This document shows, one piece after another, positions 8,183 to 15,785 of a stretch of 64,000 bases of DNA. The translations under genes and the position numbers were made by a program. Numbering within the stretch: the stretch's first letter is position 1; each line of letters opens with the position of its first letter. Below the pieces are notes generated by a model that was given only the letters and a program-made list of their open reading frames with translations, was not told the DNA's origin and made no database searches. Source of the DNA: CAYWEM01 sp964457225 (lineage in GTDB: Bacteria > Acidobacteriota > Aminicenantia > UBA2199); assembly GCA_964457225.1 (NCBI GenBank), contig CAYWEM010000006.1, forward strand, positions 1 to 64,000, written 5' to 3'.

Positions 8183-9201
8183 ACAGAAAAACCGTTAAGC
8201 GCTTCACTAAATTGGGTTTGAGCCGAATAGTCTCCGGCCTGGGCGGGAATAAAATCCTGAAGCGGAAAAATCCATTGATCCTGATGTATCACCGCGTTTT
8301 ACCGAGGCACGAGTCCGAAAAAACCTGGTCTTCCCCGGCCATAGTAACCAGCCTGGAATCCTTTGCCGCCCAGATGGATTGCCTGGCAAGAAATTACCAT
8401 ATCTTTTCCCCCTCTGAACTGTCGGAAACCGGAAATCTCCCCCCGGGCAGCGTGGCCGTGACCTTCGACGACGGCTGGGCTGACAACCATCAACATGCAC
8501 TGCCCATTCTCCAGAAATACGGAATTAAAGCGGCCTTCTTTCTGACCGCCGGATTGATCAACACCGAAGAGGTTTTTTTCCCGGAAAAGCTGCGCTTCTA
8601 CCTGCACCTGGCAAAACAAAGCGGCACCTGGAATACAGCCGGAGGCCAGGCATTCCTGACGGAAGTTCGGAAATCCATCGGAATGAACGCACCTTTTCCC
8701 GATCCTGAATTACTGGCAAGAAAGCTTTGGATGATGGATCAAACTGAAGCGGAATCATTCCTGAGTGAATTACACCGACTGCTGGGACACCCGGAAATCG
8801 ACCTCCCCGCTCATCGCCTTATGAACTGGGAAGAGGTGCGGGTCCTGAAGCAGGCCGGCATGGAACTGGGCAGTCACGGCCTGAACCATGTCCGGCTTCC
8901 CGGCCTGGCAGACCCGGAATTGTTCCTGGAACTGAGCCGGTCGAAAGAACTGATTGAAACTGCCACCGGGGTCAAAGTCAGCGGTTTCGCCTATCCCAAG
9001 GGGGATCATCACGACCGGATCAGACAAGCCGCCGGTGAAGCCGGTTATAACTGGGCCTGTGACACCAGGGAGGGTTTTGTGGATCGAAAAAGCGATTTAA
9101 TGGCCCTGCCCAGGCTGAACGTCTGTGAAAGCCGCTTCAGCGATCACCGGGGGCGTTTCAGCCCTGACGTGTTCAGGGCCGCCCTGGGCGGATTGTTTTG
9201 A
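8179..9201 (+). CDS. Polysaccharide deacetylase (NodB-like)
   Basis: Carbohydrate esterase family 4 fold, 340 residues. Visible motifs are MYHRVLP near residue 37, TFDDGWADN (the catalytic and metal-binding aspartates) near 94, and LGSHGLNHVRL (metal-binding histidines) near 233, with FAYPKG after that. It removes N-acetyl groups from a hexosamine polymer or lipid-linked sugar. No clear signal peptide is present, so a cytoplasmic or membrane-attached site is possible. The start is TTG 8179, overlapping the flippase stop as TTGA, the same arrangement as the gene before. Last gene of this operon. Confidence 0.92.
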   Translation: MNRKTVKRFTKLGLSRIVSGLGGNKILKRKNPLILMYHRVLPRHESEKTWSSPAIVTSLESFAAQMDCLARNYHIFSPSELSETGNLPPGSVAVTFDDGWADNHQHALPILQKYGIKAAFFLTAGLINTEEVFFPEKLRFYLHLAKQSGTWNTAGGQAFLTEVRKSIGMNAPFPDPELLARKLWMMDQTEAESFLSELHRLLGHPEIDLPAHRLMNWEEVRVLKQAGMELGSHGLNHVRLPGLADPELFLELSRSKELIETATGVKVSGFAYPKGDHHDRIRQAAGEAGYNWACDTREGFVDRKSDLMALPRLNVCESRFSDHRGRFSPDVFRAALGGLF

Positions 9202-9207
9202 TCTTTT

Positions 9208-9807
9208 TCAGCTATCGCCCTTGACCGGAAGAAAGCGGCACTTTTTAAAGAACAGAATACGACGGTAACGGATGAGGGCCAGCGGTTCAAAACCAAGTCT
9301 CAGGTGCATTTTATAGGCAGCCCTTTGCGGGTCATTCTGGCAATAGACCAGGGACCGACGCCGCCCCCTGGCCAGGAAGTATTGGTAAACATACGCCAGG
9401 GAGAGATGCGCCAGTTCCCGTCCCCTTTTTTCCGGCCTTACCCAGCCGTCGAACTGGTATATCTCATCGTCATTCAACGGTACATGAAGATTGTGACAGC
9501 GTTCATGGTATGAAGAAGTTGCCACCCACATGTAGCCGTAGAACACACCGCCTATAAAACCCAGGAAAAGAACCTGGCCGGCCCGGAGCCGCTCAGCGAA
9601 CCGGCCTGCTTTTTTCGCTCCCAGAACCTCCGCCAGCATCGGCAGGTCGGAACTTTCTCCAAGCCTTATAAAAACGTCCGGGAATTCACCCCGAATCGGA
9701 ATCGGATCTTCCAGGCTCCGCCGCAAAAAAACGAACTCCTGCGAATCGAAAAAGATCAAACGAACTCGATTCAAAACCCGAAGCGCAAGTGATTTTTTTC
9801 TTTTCAT
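9208..9807 (-). CDS. GNAT-family acetyltransferase-like protein
   Basis: 199 residues with a GNAT-like pattern: a central QFDGWVRPEKRGRELAHLSL segment resembles the acetyl-CoA binding loop and helix, followed by NDPQRAAYKMHLRLGFEPL, typical of the last GNAT helix and strand. The N-terminal 40 residues are basic. The acceptor is unknown. It lies just downstream of a glycosyltransferase on the same strand (4-bp gap), so it probably modifies a component of the same polysaccharide or its lipid. Confidence 0.75.
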   Translation of the reverse strand: MKRKKSLALRVLNRVRLIFFDSQEFVFLRRSLEDPIPIRGEFPDVFIRLGESSDLPMLAEVLGAKKAGRFAERLRAGQVLFLGFIGGVFYGYMWVATSSYHERCHNLHVPLNDDEIYQFDGWVRPEKRGRELAHLSLAYVYQYFLARGRRRSLVYCQNDPQRAAYKMHLRLGFEPLALIRYRRILFFKKCRFLPVKGDS

Positions 9808-9811
9808 GATG

Positions 9812-10852
9812 TTATTTTTCCTGTATGTATTCCATATAGCGCAAATGATTGCGCCGGCGCTCCGGCCAACGCAGCAAGCCCCTGGTCAGGCCGCTGAACT
9901 GGGCCGCCAGTTTGACCAGGGCCAGGCCGGCCAGGATGAGTGAACTGATCCCGGACCGGGCCGAATTCCTCGTCGAGAGCATCCGCAGTCTTTTTCCGGC
10001 GGAGATCCAGCGGCGCATCCAGAGCATCGCCAGGCCCAGGAAGGGAAGCAGTAAAACAAGAGGAGTAAGGACGAAAGAAAGAACCACCGCGCCGGCCAGG
10101 CAGATTCCCGAAACCAATGGTTTCATCCGGGTAGAACGAAATGGAGGCATTAAAACGTGGTTGGCTGCGGCCGCAACCAGCCGGCGCCAGAAATCAGCCA
10201 AACCGGGACCAAGTTGCCAGTAAACCAATGCATCGGCGACGAAAGTCGTCCTGGGCAATCCCTTTGCGGCCTTGGCGGCGAACATGCGATCTTCCGAAGT
10301 CCGGGCCCACTCGGGGAAGCCGCCGACCTGTTCCCAGATGCACCTGCGGTAGGCCACCGAAGAGCCTCCAGCCATCACCCCGGAGCTGCGCGCTCCGGAA
10401 AACAGGGTGACCGCGTACAATTCGGCCAGGTCGATTTCCCGCCCCAGTATTGTCCTGACTATGGGCATGGGCAGTACAGCCCCGGTCACGTAATCCGCTT
10501 TCCCTTCAACAATCGGCCGGCTTATTTTTTCCAGCCAGGCCGGATCAGCCGTGCTGCCTCCGTCAATCTGGGCGATCAGCTCTGAATCAACAGACGCTAC
10601 CGCCAGGTTGCGCCCCCGCCCGGGGTAGGCTCCAGGTTCATGCAAAATAGTTATTTCGGGGCGTTCAGTCGCCCAGGAGGCCATTATTTCCCGGCTGGCG
10701 TCGCTGGAACCGGCATCGGTGATTATCACCCGGTTCGGAAGCATGGTCTGCCTGAACAGGGAATCCAGCAGAAACGGCAGGTTTTCCGCTTCGTTGAATA
10801 CAGGAATCACCACTGATATCGATGGATCGCTTTTCAATCCGGCGAATTCCAT
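9812..10852 (-). CDS. Family 2 glycosyltransferase with C-terminal membrane helices
   Basis: About 346 residues. The GT-A domain begins SVVIPVFNEAENLPF, contains ITDAGSSDAS (first nucleotide-binding aspartate region) and IAQIDGGSTADP (in place of the usual DxD), then GGFPEWARTSEDRMFA, where the acidic pair includes the likely base. Two or three hydrophobic helices follow near residues 250-300. It is an inverting sugar transferase at the inner membrane. The start at 10852 (ATG with CAGGG upstream) is preferred over a TTG at 10939, since the conserved domain begins shortly after and a leader ORF ends 1 nt before it. Confidence 0.9.
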   Translation of the reverse strand: MEFAGLKSDPSISVVIPVFNEAENLPFLLDSLFRQTMLPNRVIITDAGSSDASREIMASWATERPEITILHEPGAYPGRGRNLAVASVDSELIAQIDGGSTADPAWLEKISRPIVEGKADYVTGAVLPMPIVRTILGREIDLAELYAVTLFSGARSSGVMAGGSSVAYRRCIWEQVGGFPEWARTSEDRMFAAKAAKGLPRTTFVADALVYWQLGPGLADFWRRLVAAAANHVLMPPFRSTRMKPLVSGICLAGAVVLSFVLTPLVLLLPFLGLAMLWMRRWISAGKRLRMLSTRNSARSGISSLILAGLALVKLAAQFSGLTRGLLRWPERRRNHLRYMEYIQEK

Positions 10853-10853
10853 A

Positions 10854-10949
10854 TTACCCTGACACGGCTCTTTTACTGTATCCGGGAGGCTCTTCAGAGG
10901 AAAAAAAGAGGCGGGATAGTTCAGCGGGAAACACGTCAACTTTGAGCAT
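10854..10949 (-). CDS. Putative 31-residue leader ORF upstream of the family 2 glycosyltransferase
   Basis: The frame starts MLKVDVFPAEL, 6 nt after a perfect TATAAT, with no ribosome-binding site, and ends KRAVSG. Its TAA lies 1 nt before the ATG of the glycosyltransferase (10852) and is in a different frame. The position suggests leaderless start and reinitiation at the next gene. No relative is recognised, and the peptide itself may have no function. A divergent counterpart lies at 11039-11104. Confidence 0.45.
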   Translation of the reverse strand: MLKVDVFPAELSRLFFSSEEPPGYSKRAVSG

Positions 10950-10955
10950 AAGCCG

Positions 10956-10983
10956 ATTATAGAAGCACCGGGTTTAAAGTCAA
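10956..10983 (-). promoter_or_regulatory. Sigma-70-like promoter, divergent pair (minus strand)
   Basis: TTGACT, 16 bp, TATAAT on the minus strand. It faces away from the promoter at 11004-11032, so two glycosyltransferase genes are driven from one 150-bp intergenic region. Confidence 0.6.
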
Positions 10984-11003
10984 GCTTGAAAACGCTTTTG
11001 CTC

Positions 11004-11032
11004 TTGCTTTCTATTCGGAGCTGCCCTACAAT
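11004..11032 (+). promoter_or_regulatory. Sigma-70-like promoter, divergent pair (plus strand)
   Basis: TTGCTT, 17 bp, TACAAT. A GTG codon follows after 6 nt, at the expected transcription start. Confidence 0.5.
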
Positions 11033-11038
11033 CTTGGC

Positions 11039-11104
11039 GTGAACAGAGAAAAAGAATCAACCTTGCCGGCCGGACCAAACCAGCAGGACGAGGCAGGCTC
11101 CTGA
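11039..11104 (+). CDS. Putative 21-residue leader ORF upstream of the second family 2 glycosyltransferase
   Basis: GTG at 11039, 6 nt after the -10 box, opens a 21-codon frame (VNREKESTLPAG at its start, DEAGS at its end). Its TGA (11102-11104) is directly followed by the ATG of the glycosyltransferase at 11105. No Shine-Dalgarno sequence precedes the GTG, while the distal part of the ORF carries GAGGCAGG, which could serve the downstream ATG. It is probably a coupling device; the peptide has no recognised family. Confidence 0.45.
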   Translation: MNREKESTLPAGPNQQDEAGS

Positions 11105-12280
11105 ATGGCCGGGATCGTTTTCTGGATCTGCGTCATCACCATTCTGTACGTTTATGCCGGGTATCCCCTGCTGGCGTTTTTACTGGCCCGCTTCAGGCCT
11201 GAACCTGAAAATTCTGTCGACTATCTTCCGGGAATAAGCCTGATCATCGCCGCTTACAACGAAGAAAAAGTTATGGCGGCCAAGCTGGAAAACTGCCTTA
11301 ACCTGGATTATCCACCAGACAAACTGCAGATCCTGGTTGCCGCCGACGGCTCCACCGACAGCACCCGGGAAATAGTGACTTCATACGCCCGGCAGGGCGT
11401 AGAACTGAGTTTTTCCGAGGAACGCCGCGGCAAGGCAGCGGCCATAAACCGGGCCGTCCACCAGGCCCGGCACGAAATACTGGTTTTTTCCGATGCCAAC
11501 AACTTCTATGAACCGACAACCCTTAAATTGCTGGTCCGACCATTCGGCGATCCGCAAGTCGGCGCAGCCAGCGGCAGTAAAAGCCTGCTGAAATCGAAAT
11601 CAGGCCTGGCCCAGGCCGACAACCTCTACTGGCGCTACGAATCCTTTCTGAAGCAACAGGAAAACCGTCTCGGCTGTACCGTGGCCGTGGCCGGTGAAAT
11701 ACTGGCCCTGCGCCGTTCCCTGTTCAGCCCTATTCCGGAAAAAATAATCAACGATGATTTTTTCCTGGCCCTGAAAGTTATCGGCAAAGGATACCGCGTA
11801 TTATTCGTCCCCGAAGCTCGTTCCCTCGAGCAAGCCAGTTGCGATGAAAAGCAGGAAAGAGTCCGCCGGACCCGCATTGTAGCGGGTAGATATCAAGCCA
11901 TGCTTTTTTCTGTGAAGCTGCTTCCCCGGCATCGCCCCTTACTGATGTGGCAGTTACTCTCTCACAAGTTCCTCCGCCCCCTGGTCCCCTTCGCACTGCT
12001 GGGAGCTTTACTGGCCAACCTGGCTGCCGTTTTCCTGCCCGGAGACGGCACCCCGTCCTGGCTGCTGCTTGCTCCACCCTGGGCAGTTGTATTCATAACC
12101 CTGCAGGCGGGCTTTTATTCGATGGCCTTGCTCAGCCTGGCTTTCAAACCAGGTGGAATCATGGGAAAAATCCTTTACCTGCCCGCATTCCTGATCAACA
12201 GTAATTACGCCGCCCTGCTGGGCCTGATTCGATTCCTGACCGGGCGCCAGACTTCAATCTGGGAAAAAGCCGCCCGCTGA
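11105..12280 (+). CDS. Membrane family 2 glycosyltransferase (processive-synthase-like topology)
   Basis: 391 residues. One N-terminal helix (about 3-25), a cytoplasmic GT-A domain with LIIAAYNEEKV, AADGSTDSTREI, FSDANN (DxD equivalent) and a late QERVRRTRIVAGRYQ segment that corresponds to the Q/R-x-x-R-W acceptor region, then about three C-terminal helices (290-380). This is the topology of poly-N-acetylglucosamine and hyaluronan-type synthases and of related lipid-linked sugar transferases. Which sugar it uses cannot be told. It is divergent from the other family 2 enzyme at 9812-10852. Confidence 0.92.
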   Translation: MAGIVFWICVITILYVYAGYPLLAFLLARFRPEPENSVDYLPGISLIIAAYNEEKVMAAKLENCLNLDYPPDKLQILVAADGSTDSTREIVTSYARQGVELSFSEERRGKAAAINRAVHQARHEILVFSDANNFYEPTTLKLLVRPFGDPQVGAASGSKSLLKSKSGLAQADNLYWRYESFLKQQENRLGCTVAVAGEILALRRSLFSPIPEKIINDDFFLALKVIGKGYRVLFVPEARSLEQASCDEKQERVRRTRIVAGRYQAMLFSVKLLPRHRPLLMWQLLSHKFLRPLVPFALLGALLANLAAVFLPGDGTPSWLLLAPPWAVVFITLQAGFYSMALLSLAFKPGGIMGKILYLPAFLINSNYAALLGLIRFLTGRQTSIWEKAAR

Positions 12281-12375
12281 TTGAGCAATTGGATTTTTCC
12301 AATGCTTGTTTCTGAATCAGCCCGGCCCAACTTTGCGAATATTTTCAGTTTTACAAAAAAAACAACCCATTTTTC

Positions 12376-12404
12376 TTGACTTTTTATCAGCATACATCAA
12401 TAAT
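12376..12404 (+). promoter_or_regulatory. Sigma-70-like promoter of the export/assembly operon
   Basis: TTGACT, 17 bp, AATAAT. It would start a transcript near 12411 and so drive the CpsD-, Wza- and Wzc-like genes, the PilZ-fused sugar transferase and the beta-barrel gene. Confidence 0.55.
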
Positions 12405-12442
12405 ACTTTTTACCGCGATCTGAAGGAGAAGAAGACAGGGAT

Positions 12443-12529
12443 ATGAGTGAAGGATCAATGCAATTAAACTTGTACTCTTTTTTCCCCAATCAGATCAAGC
12501 CACTCAAGGAGGGCGTACATGGGAGATGA
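12443..12529 (+). CDS. Putative 28-residue leader ORF overlapping the CpsD-like gene start
   Basis: The frame starts MSEGSMQLNL and ends VHGR. It is preceded by GAAGGAG and CAGGG at 4-20 nt, so unlike the other leader ORFs it lies within a normal leader. Its TGA (12527-12529) falls 8 nt after the ATG of the next gene (12519), which has its own strong AAGGAGGG inside this ORF. Translation of the leader would pass over that site. Possibly a regulatory leader, possibly chance. Confidence 0.3.
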   Translation: MSEGSMQLNLYSFFPNQIKPLKEGVHGR

Positions 12530-13199
12530 AACGGCTTCCGGTTCTCTTGAAAGCAGTATGGCCGATCTGATCCGGAGCAATACCGCTGAGTTGACCGCCC
12601 TGAGCGGCAACCTGGCCAAAGCGGCCAACGGCCGTGTTTCCCGCTCAATCCTGATAACCAGCGCCCACCCGGGTGAAGGTAAAACGACCACGGCCGTGAG
12701 TTTCGCGGTGACCCTGGCCAACCATCTCAATTCCAGGGTCGCCCTGCTGGACGCCAACTTCCATGGTCCCCGCCTGCACGAATTGTTCAACCTGGGATCA
12801 TCCCCCGGCTTGTCAGACGCGCTTTTATCGGATTTGCCGATAAACGATGTACTCTTCAACACCAACCACGAGAATCTTTTCCTGGTTCCGGCCGGTTCCC
12901 CCCTGCCCATGAGTATCGGCTGCAGTGAAGTAGCCAAGCTGCACAGCGTGCTCGATGAACTCATGCAGGATTTTCGCTATGTAATAGTTGACAGCTGCAG
13001 TTTTTTCCTGCATTCGGATGTACCTCTTTACGCCTCTCTTTTTGATGGAACCGTCTTTGTCATCGAATGCGGCCGGACCAAGTGGGAAGTAGTACAGCAA
13101 GCCAAGGAAAAACTCGATATAATCGGTTCCAATGTTCTTGGGGCTGTATTGAACAAGAGGCGTTACTACATACCGGGGAACATATATGGAAAGATTTAA
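12519..13199 (+). CDS. CpsD/CapB-like P-loop protein of exopolysaccharide assembly
   Basis: 226 residues, the size of a stand-alone BY-kinase ATPase domain. Walker A is SAHPGEGKTTTA (Lys55), Walker A' is VALLDANFHGPRL and Walker B is YVIVDS. In typical members the last motif continues as D-T-P-P; here it is D-S-C-S, and the C-terminal tyrosine cluster is reduced to three (RRYYIPGNIYGKI). It may be a real tyrosine kinase that acts with the Wzc-like protein encoded two genes on, or a MinD-like relative that only cycles ATP. A strong AAGGAGGG precedes the ATG. It overlaps the next gene by 14 bp. Confidence 0.85.
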   Translation: MGDETASGSLESSMADLIRSNTAELTALSGNLAKAANGRVSRSILITSAHPGEGKTTTAVSFAVTLANHLNSRVALLDANFHGPRLHELFNLGSSPGLSDALLSDLPINDVLFNTNHENLFLVPAGSPLPMSIGCSEVAKLHSVLDELMQDFRYVIVDSCSFFLHSDVPLYASLFDGTVFVIECGRTKWEVVQQAKEKLDIIGSNVLGAVLNKRRYYIPGNIYGKI

Positions 13200-14256
13200 G
13201 CCAAGATTTTCTGGTTGGAAACAGTTCTGGATTCTCCCCCTGGTCCTTTTCATGTTTTCCTGCATCACTCCAGAACGCCGGGAAGTGTCGATCAACATGA
13301 CCACTTTTTCCTTTGACCGGGGGCAGCATCCTTTCGAGGTGTTCAGTGATTACGTCATGGCTCCGGGCGACCTGCTGGACGTTCTCTTCCAGATCCGCAC
13401 CTGGGTTAAGAAAGATCAATTCCTGCTGGCTGTGGATCACAAGATAACCATCAAGTTCCTGCACGCCAGCGAACTCGACAGCTCCCAGCAGATCAGGCCC
13501 GACGGCACCATCACCCTGCCTTACATCGGTTCGGTCAACGTGGTTGACATGACTGTTGAAGATCTTACCAGAAAACTGCAGGAAAAGTACAAATCGATAT
13601 TGAACGTACCGGAAATCCTGGTGGAAGTTCCTGATTTCCGTTCCAGCATAAGAGAGTTGAAAGCAGACCTGCATACGGCTCCCCGCGGTCTGAGCCGCCT
13701 GGTAACTGTCAGGCCTGACGGCTATGTCACCTTCCCCATGGTTGGAGACCTGCTGGCCGCCGGCAGAACAATCCCTGAACTGAATGACATCCTCAACCTG
13801 GAATACGAGAAAATACTTCCGGGACTCCACTGCGACCTGTTCCTGGAGAAGCACAGCGGTTCACTGGTCTACGTGGTCGGAGAGGTTCGCAACCCGGGAG
13901 GCTATGAAATCAGGCGGCCGGTCACCTTGCCTGAAGCTGTAAGCATGGCTTCGGGATGGCTGCCCGGCGCCCAGTTGAACAGTGTTTTCGTCATCCGCCG
14001 ACACGAGAACAAACTGGTGGCCGTGCGGCTGGATCTGAAAAAGATGCTCGCCTTTCAACCAGGCAGCGAAATGTTCTTCCTGAAACCGAGAGATATCGTT
14101 TACGTTCCTAAAACCTGGCTGAAAAAAGCGGCCGAAGTGGCCCGGAACCTGGCTGAAATCGTCTTCTTCCGTGGGTGGGCCCTTACCGGGCAATTGTACA
14201 TCGACGAAGAAGGCGGGATTTCCATTCTCGGTCCCGGCAACCGCATCCGGGAGTAG
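13186..14256 (+). CDS. Wza-like polysaccharide export lipoprotein
   Basis: 356 residues. Signal peptide ending in a lipobox (LFMFSC, Cys26). The poly-export domain begins near residue 58 (MAPGDLLDV), with the repeated signature RPDGTITLPYIG and a second export-like stretch RPDGYVTFPMVG. A SLBB-like segment follows (VYVVGEVRNPGGYEI, about 225-300). It should form the outer-membrane channel for the polymer, working with the Wzc/GumC-like inner-membrane partner encoded next. Its C-terminus lacks an obvious long amphipathic Wza helix, but WLKKAAEVARNLAEIVFF at about 305 could be membrane-active. Confidence 0.92.
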   Translation: MERFKPRFSGWKQFWILPLVLFMFSCITPERREVSINMTTFSFDRGQHPFEVFSDYVMAPGDLLDVLFQIRTWVKKDQFLLAVDHKITIKFLHASELDSSQQIRPDGTITLPYIGSVNVVDMTVEDLTRKLQEKYKSILNVPEILVEVPDFRSSIRELKADLHTAPRGLSRLVTVRPDGYVTFPMVGDLLAAGRTIPELNDILNLEYEKILPGLHCDLFLEKHSGSLVYVVGEVRNPGGYEIRRPVTLPEAVSMASGWLPGAQLNSVFVIRRHENKLVAVRLDLKKMLAFQPGSEMFFLKPRDIVYVPKTWLKKAAEVARNLAEIVFFRGWALTGQLYIDEEGGISILGPGNRIRE

Positions 14257-14259
14257 TAA

Positions 14260-15780
14260 ATGAAAACTGAAAACTACGTCAAGGAATTGTTTTTCATCAT
14301 CTTCCGGCAAAAAAGAGTGATTGGCTGGACCATAATCATAACCCTGGTCCTGGCCCTGCTGATAACACTCTTCTGGCCACCGATTTACTCGGCCACCGGC
14401 AACATCCTGGTCAGAGGCATGAAGACGGAAAAAAGCCCGCAGGCCATTGAAAAGGAAATGGTGCGCAGCCCTGTTGTCGGCCGCGAAACCCTGGCTTCCG
14501 AGGAAAGAATCCTGATATCCTCAACGGTCATTGAACAGACACTAAACAAAATGATGTCCGAAAACCTGATTCCGACCGTTACCGGGCAGGACCTGGTGGC
14601 CGAAGTGTACCGGATACAGAGCAACCTGAAGACTGAACTTGTTCCCGCCTCCAACGTCATCGAAATCAGCTATTTCGACAACGACCGGGACCTGGCCCTG
14701 ACTCTGCTCAGTTACCTGATGGAAAACTACATCCAGTACCGAAACCGCATATACAACCCGGCCGATGACCGTGAATACTTCGCCGAAAACGCCGAACGTT
14801 ACCGCCAGATGCTGGCTGCCAAGGAAGACGAACTGCTGGAGCTGGTGCACCGGAACAACGTGTCTGACCCGGCCTCGGAAATGGCCAGCAATTACCAGGT
14901 CAAGCAGAACCTGCAATTACGCCTGCAGCAGCTCCAGAACGAATCAATTTCCTATTTCGGCATGATAAAGCATCTTGACGAGCTGTTGTCCGTTTCGATG
15001 AACAAGCAGAAAGACCTGCAAATCAATGACTTGAAAAAGGGCGATTCCGGCTCAGCCCCCCCGGATAGTTCCGAAACAAGCCCGGAAAGAATTCAGACAG
15101 ATTCAACCATTTTGAATGATTCCCAGGAAAGCCTCAGTTTCGTGGACCCGGTATCCCGCCGGGCGATGCCGCTCTTTTCCTTCATCGAAAGCGTGCCGGC
15201 CATAATAGAGCTGAACAGGCAGGTACAGGAACTGCTCATGGAAAGGGGCCTGGCCATGCGCGCCTACAACGTGGAGAGCGTCAAAGTCAAGCTTTTAGCC
15301 CGTCATCTTGAAGAGGCTTATGAAAGGCTTCACGCCGAAGTGCGCAACTACCGCGACAAGGAAAAGACAATGCTGCATGGTATTCTCAGGAAGATCGAGA
15401 ACCTTGAGCAGCAGATAACTGAAATAGACCGGATGAACGTCATGCTGCAGGAACAGATCATCAGCCAGAGAAAGATCGAACGCGACATAGCCGTTTTCCT
15501 TTCTTCATTTGAAGTGTTTTCCATGCGCAGGGAAGAATCAATGGCCGGACTGGATGATCAGCTTCCCTCCCAGGTCAGCATAGTGAAAAGAGCATTCCCC
15601 TCAAACGGCCCGGTCTTCCCCAAACCCTTCCTCATGCTGGCCCTGGGTCTTCTGCTTGGAATTCTGCTGGGCATGACCCTGGGATTTCTGCGGGAATACT
15701 TTGACCATACCTTTAAAAAGCCCAGCGAGGTGGAACGTTACACGGGCATGCAGGTGATCGTTTCAATCCCCTTCCGGTAA
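14260..15780 (+). CDS. Wzc/GumC-like polysaccharide co-polymerase (chain-length determinant)
   Basis: 506 residues with the family topology: an N-terminal helix (about 25-46), a large periplasmic region with long coiled-coil stretches (about 170-430), and a C-terminal helix (465-485) followed by a proline-rich YFDHTFKKPSEVERYTG cytoplasmic tail. It has no kinase domain, which is supplied by the separate protein at 12519-13199. An unusual low-complexity insert rich in S, P and D lies near 260-290. It controls chain length and couples polymerisation to the Wza-like channel. Confidence 0.9.
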   Translation: MKTENYVKELFFIIFRQKRVIGWTIIITLVLALLITLFWPPIYSATGNILVRGMKTEKSPQAIEKEMVRSPVVGRETLASEERILISSTVIEQTLNKMMSENLIPTVTGQDLVAEVYRIQSNLKTELVPASNVIEISYFDNDRDLALTLLSYLMENYIQYRNRIYNPADDREYFAENAERYRQMLAAKEDELLELVHRNNVSDPASEMASNYQVKQNLQLRLQQLQNESISYFGMIKHLDELLSVSMNKQKDLQINDLKKGDSGSAPPDSSETSPERIQTDSTILNDSQESLSFVDPVSRRAMPLFSFIESVPAIIELNRQVQELLMERGLAMRAYNVESVKVKLLARHLEEAYERLHAEVRNYRDKEKTMLHGILRKIENLEQQITEIDRMNVMLQEQIISQRKIERDIAVFLSSFEVFSMRREESMAGLDDQLPSQVSIVKRAFPSNGPVFPKPFLMLALGLLLGILLGMTLGFLREYFDHTFKKPSEVERYTGMQVIVSIPFR

Positions 15781-15785
15781 AAAAT

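Noticed and set aside
12289..12310. Weak hairpin ATTGGA/TCCAAT after the glycosyltransferase gene.
   Set aside because: AT-rich 6-bp stem without a T run; not convincing as a terminator.
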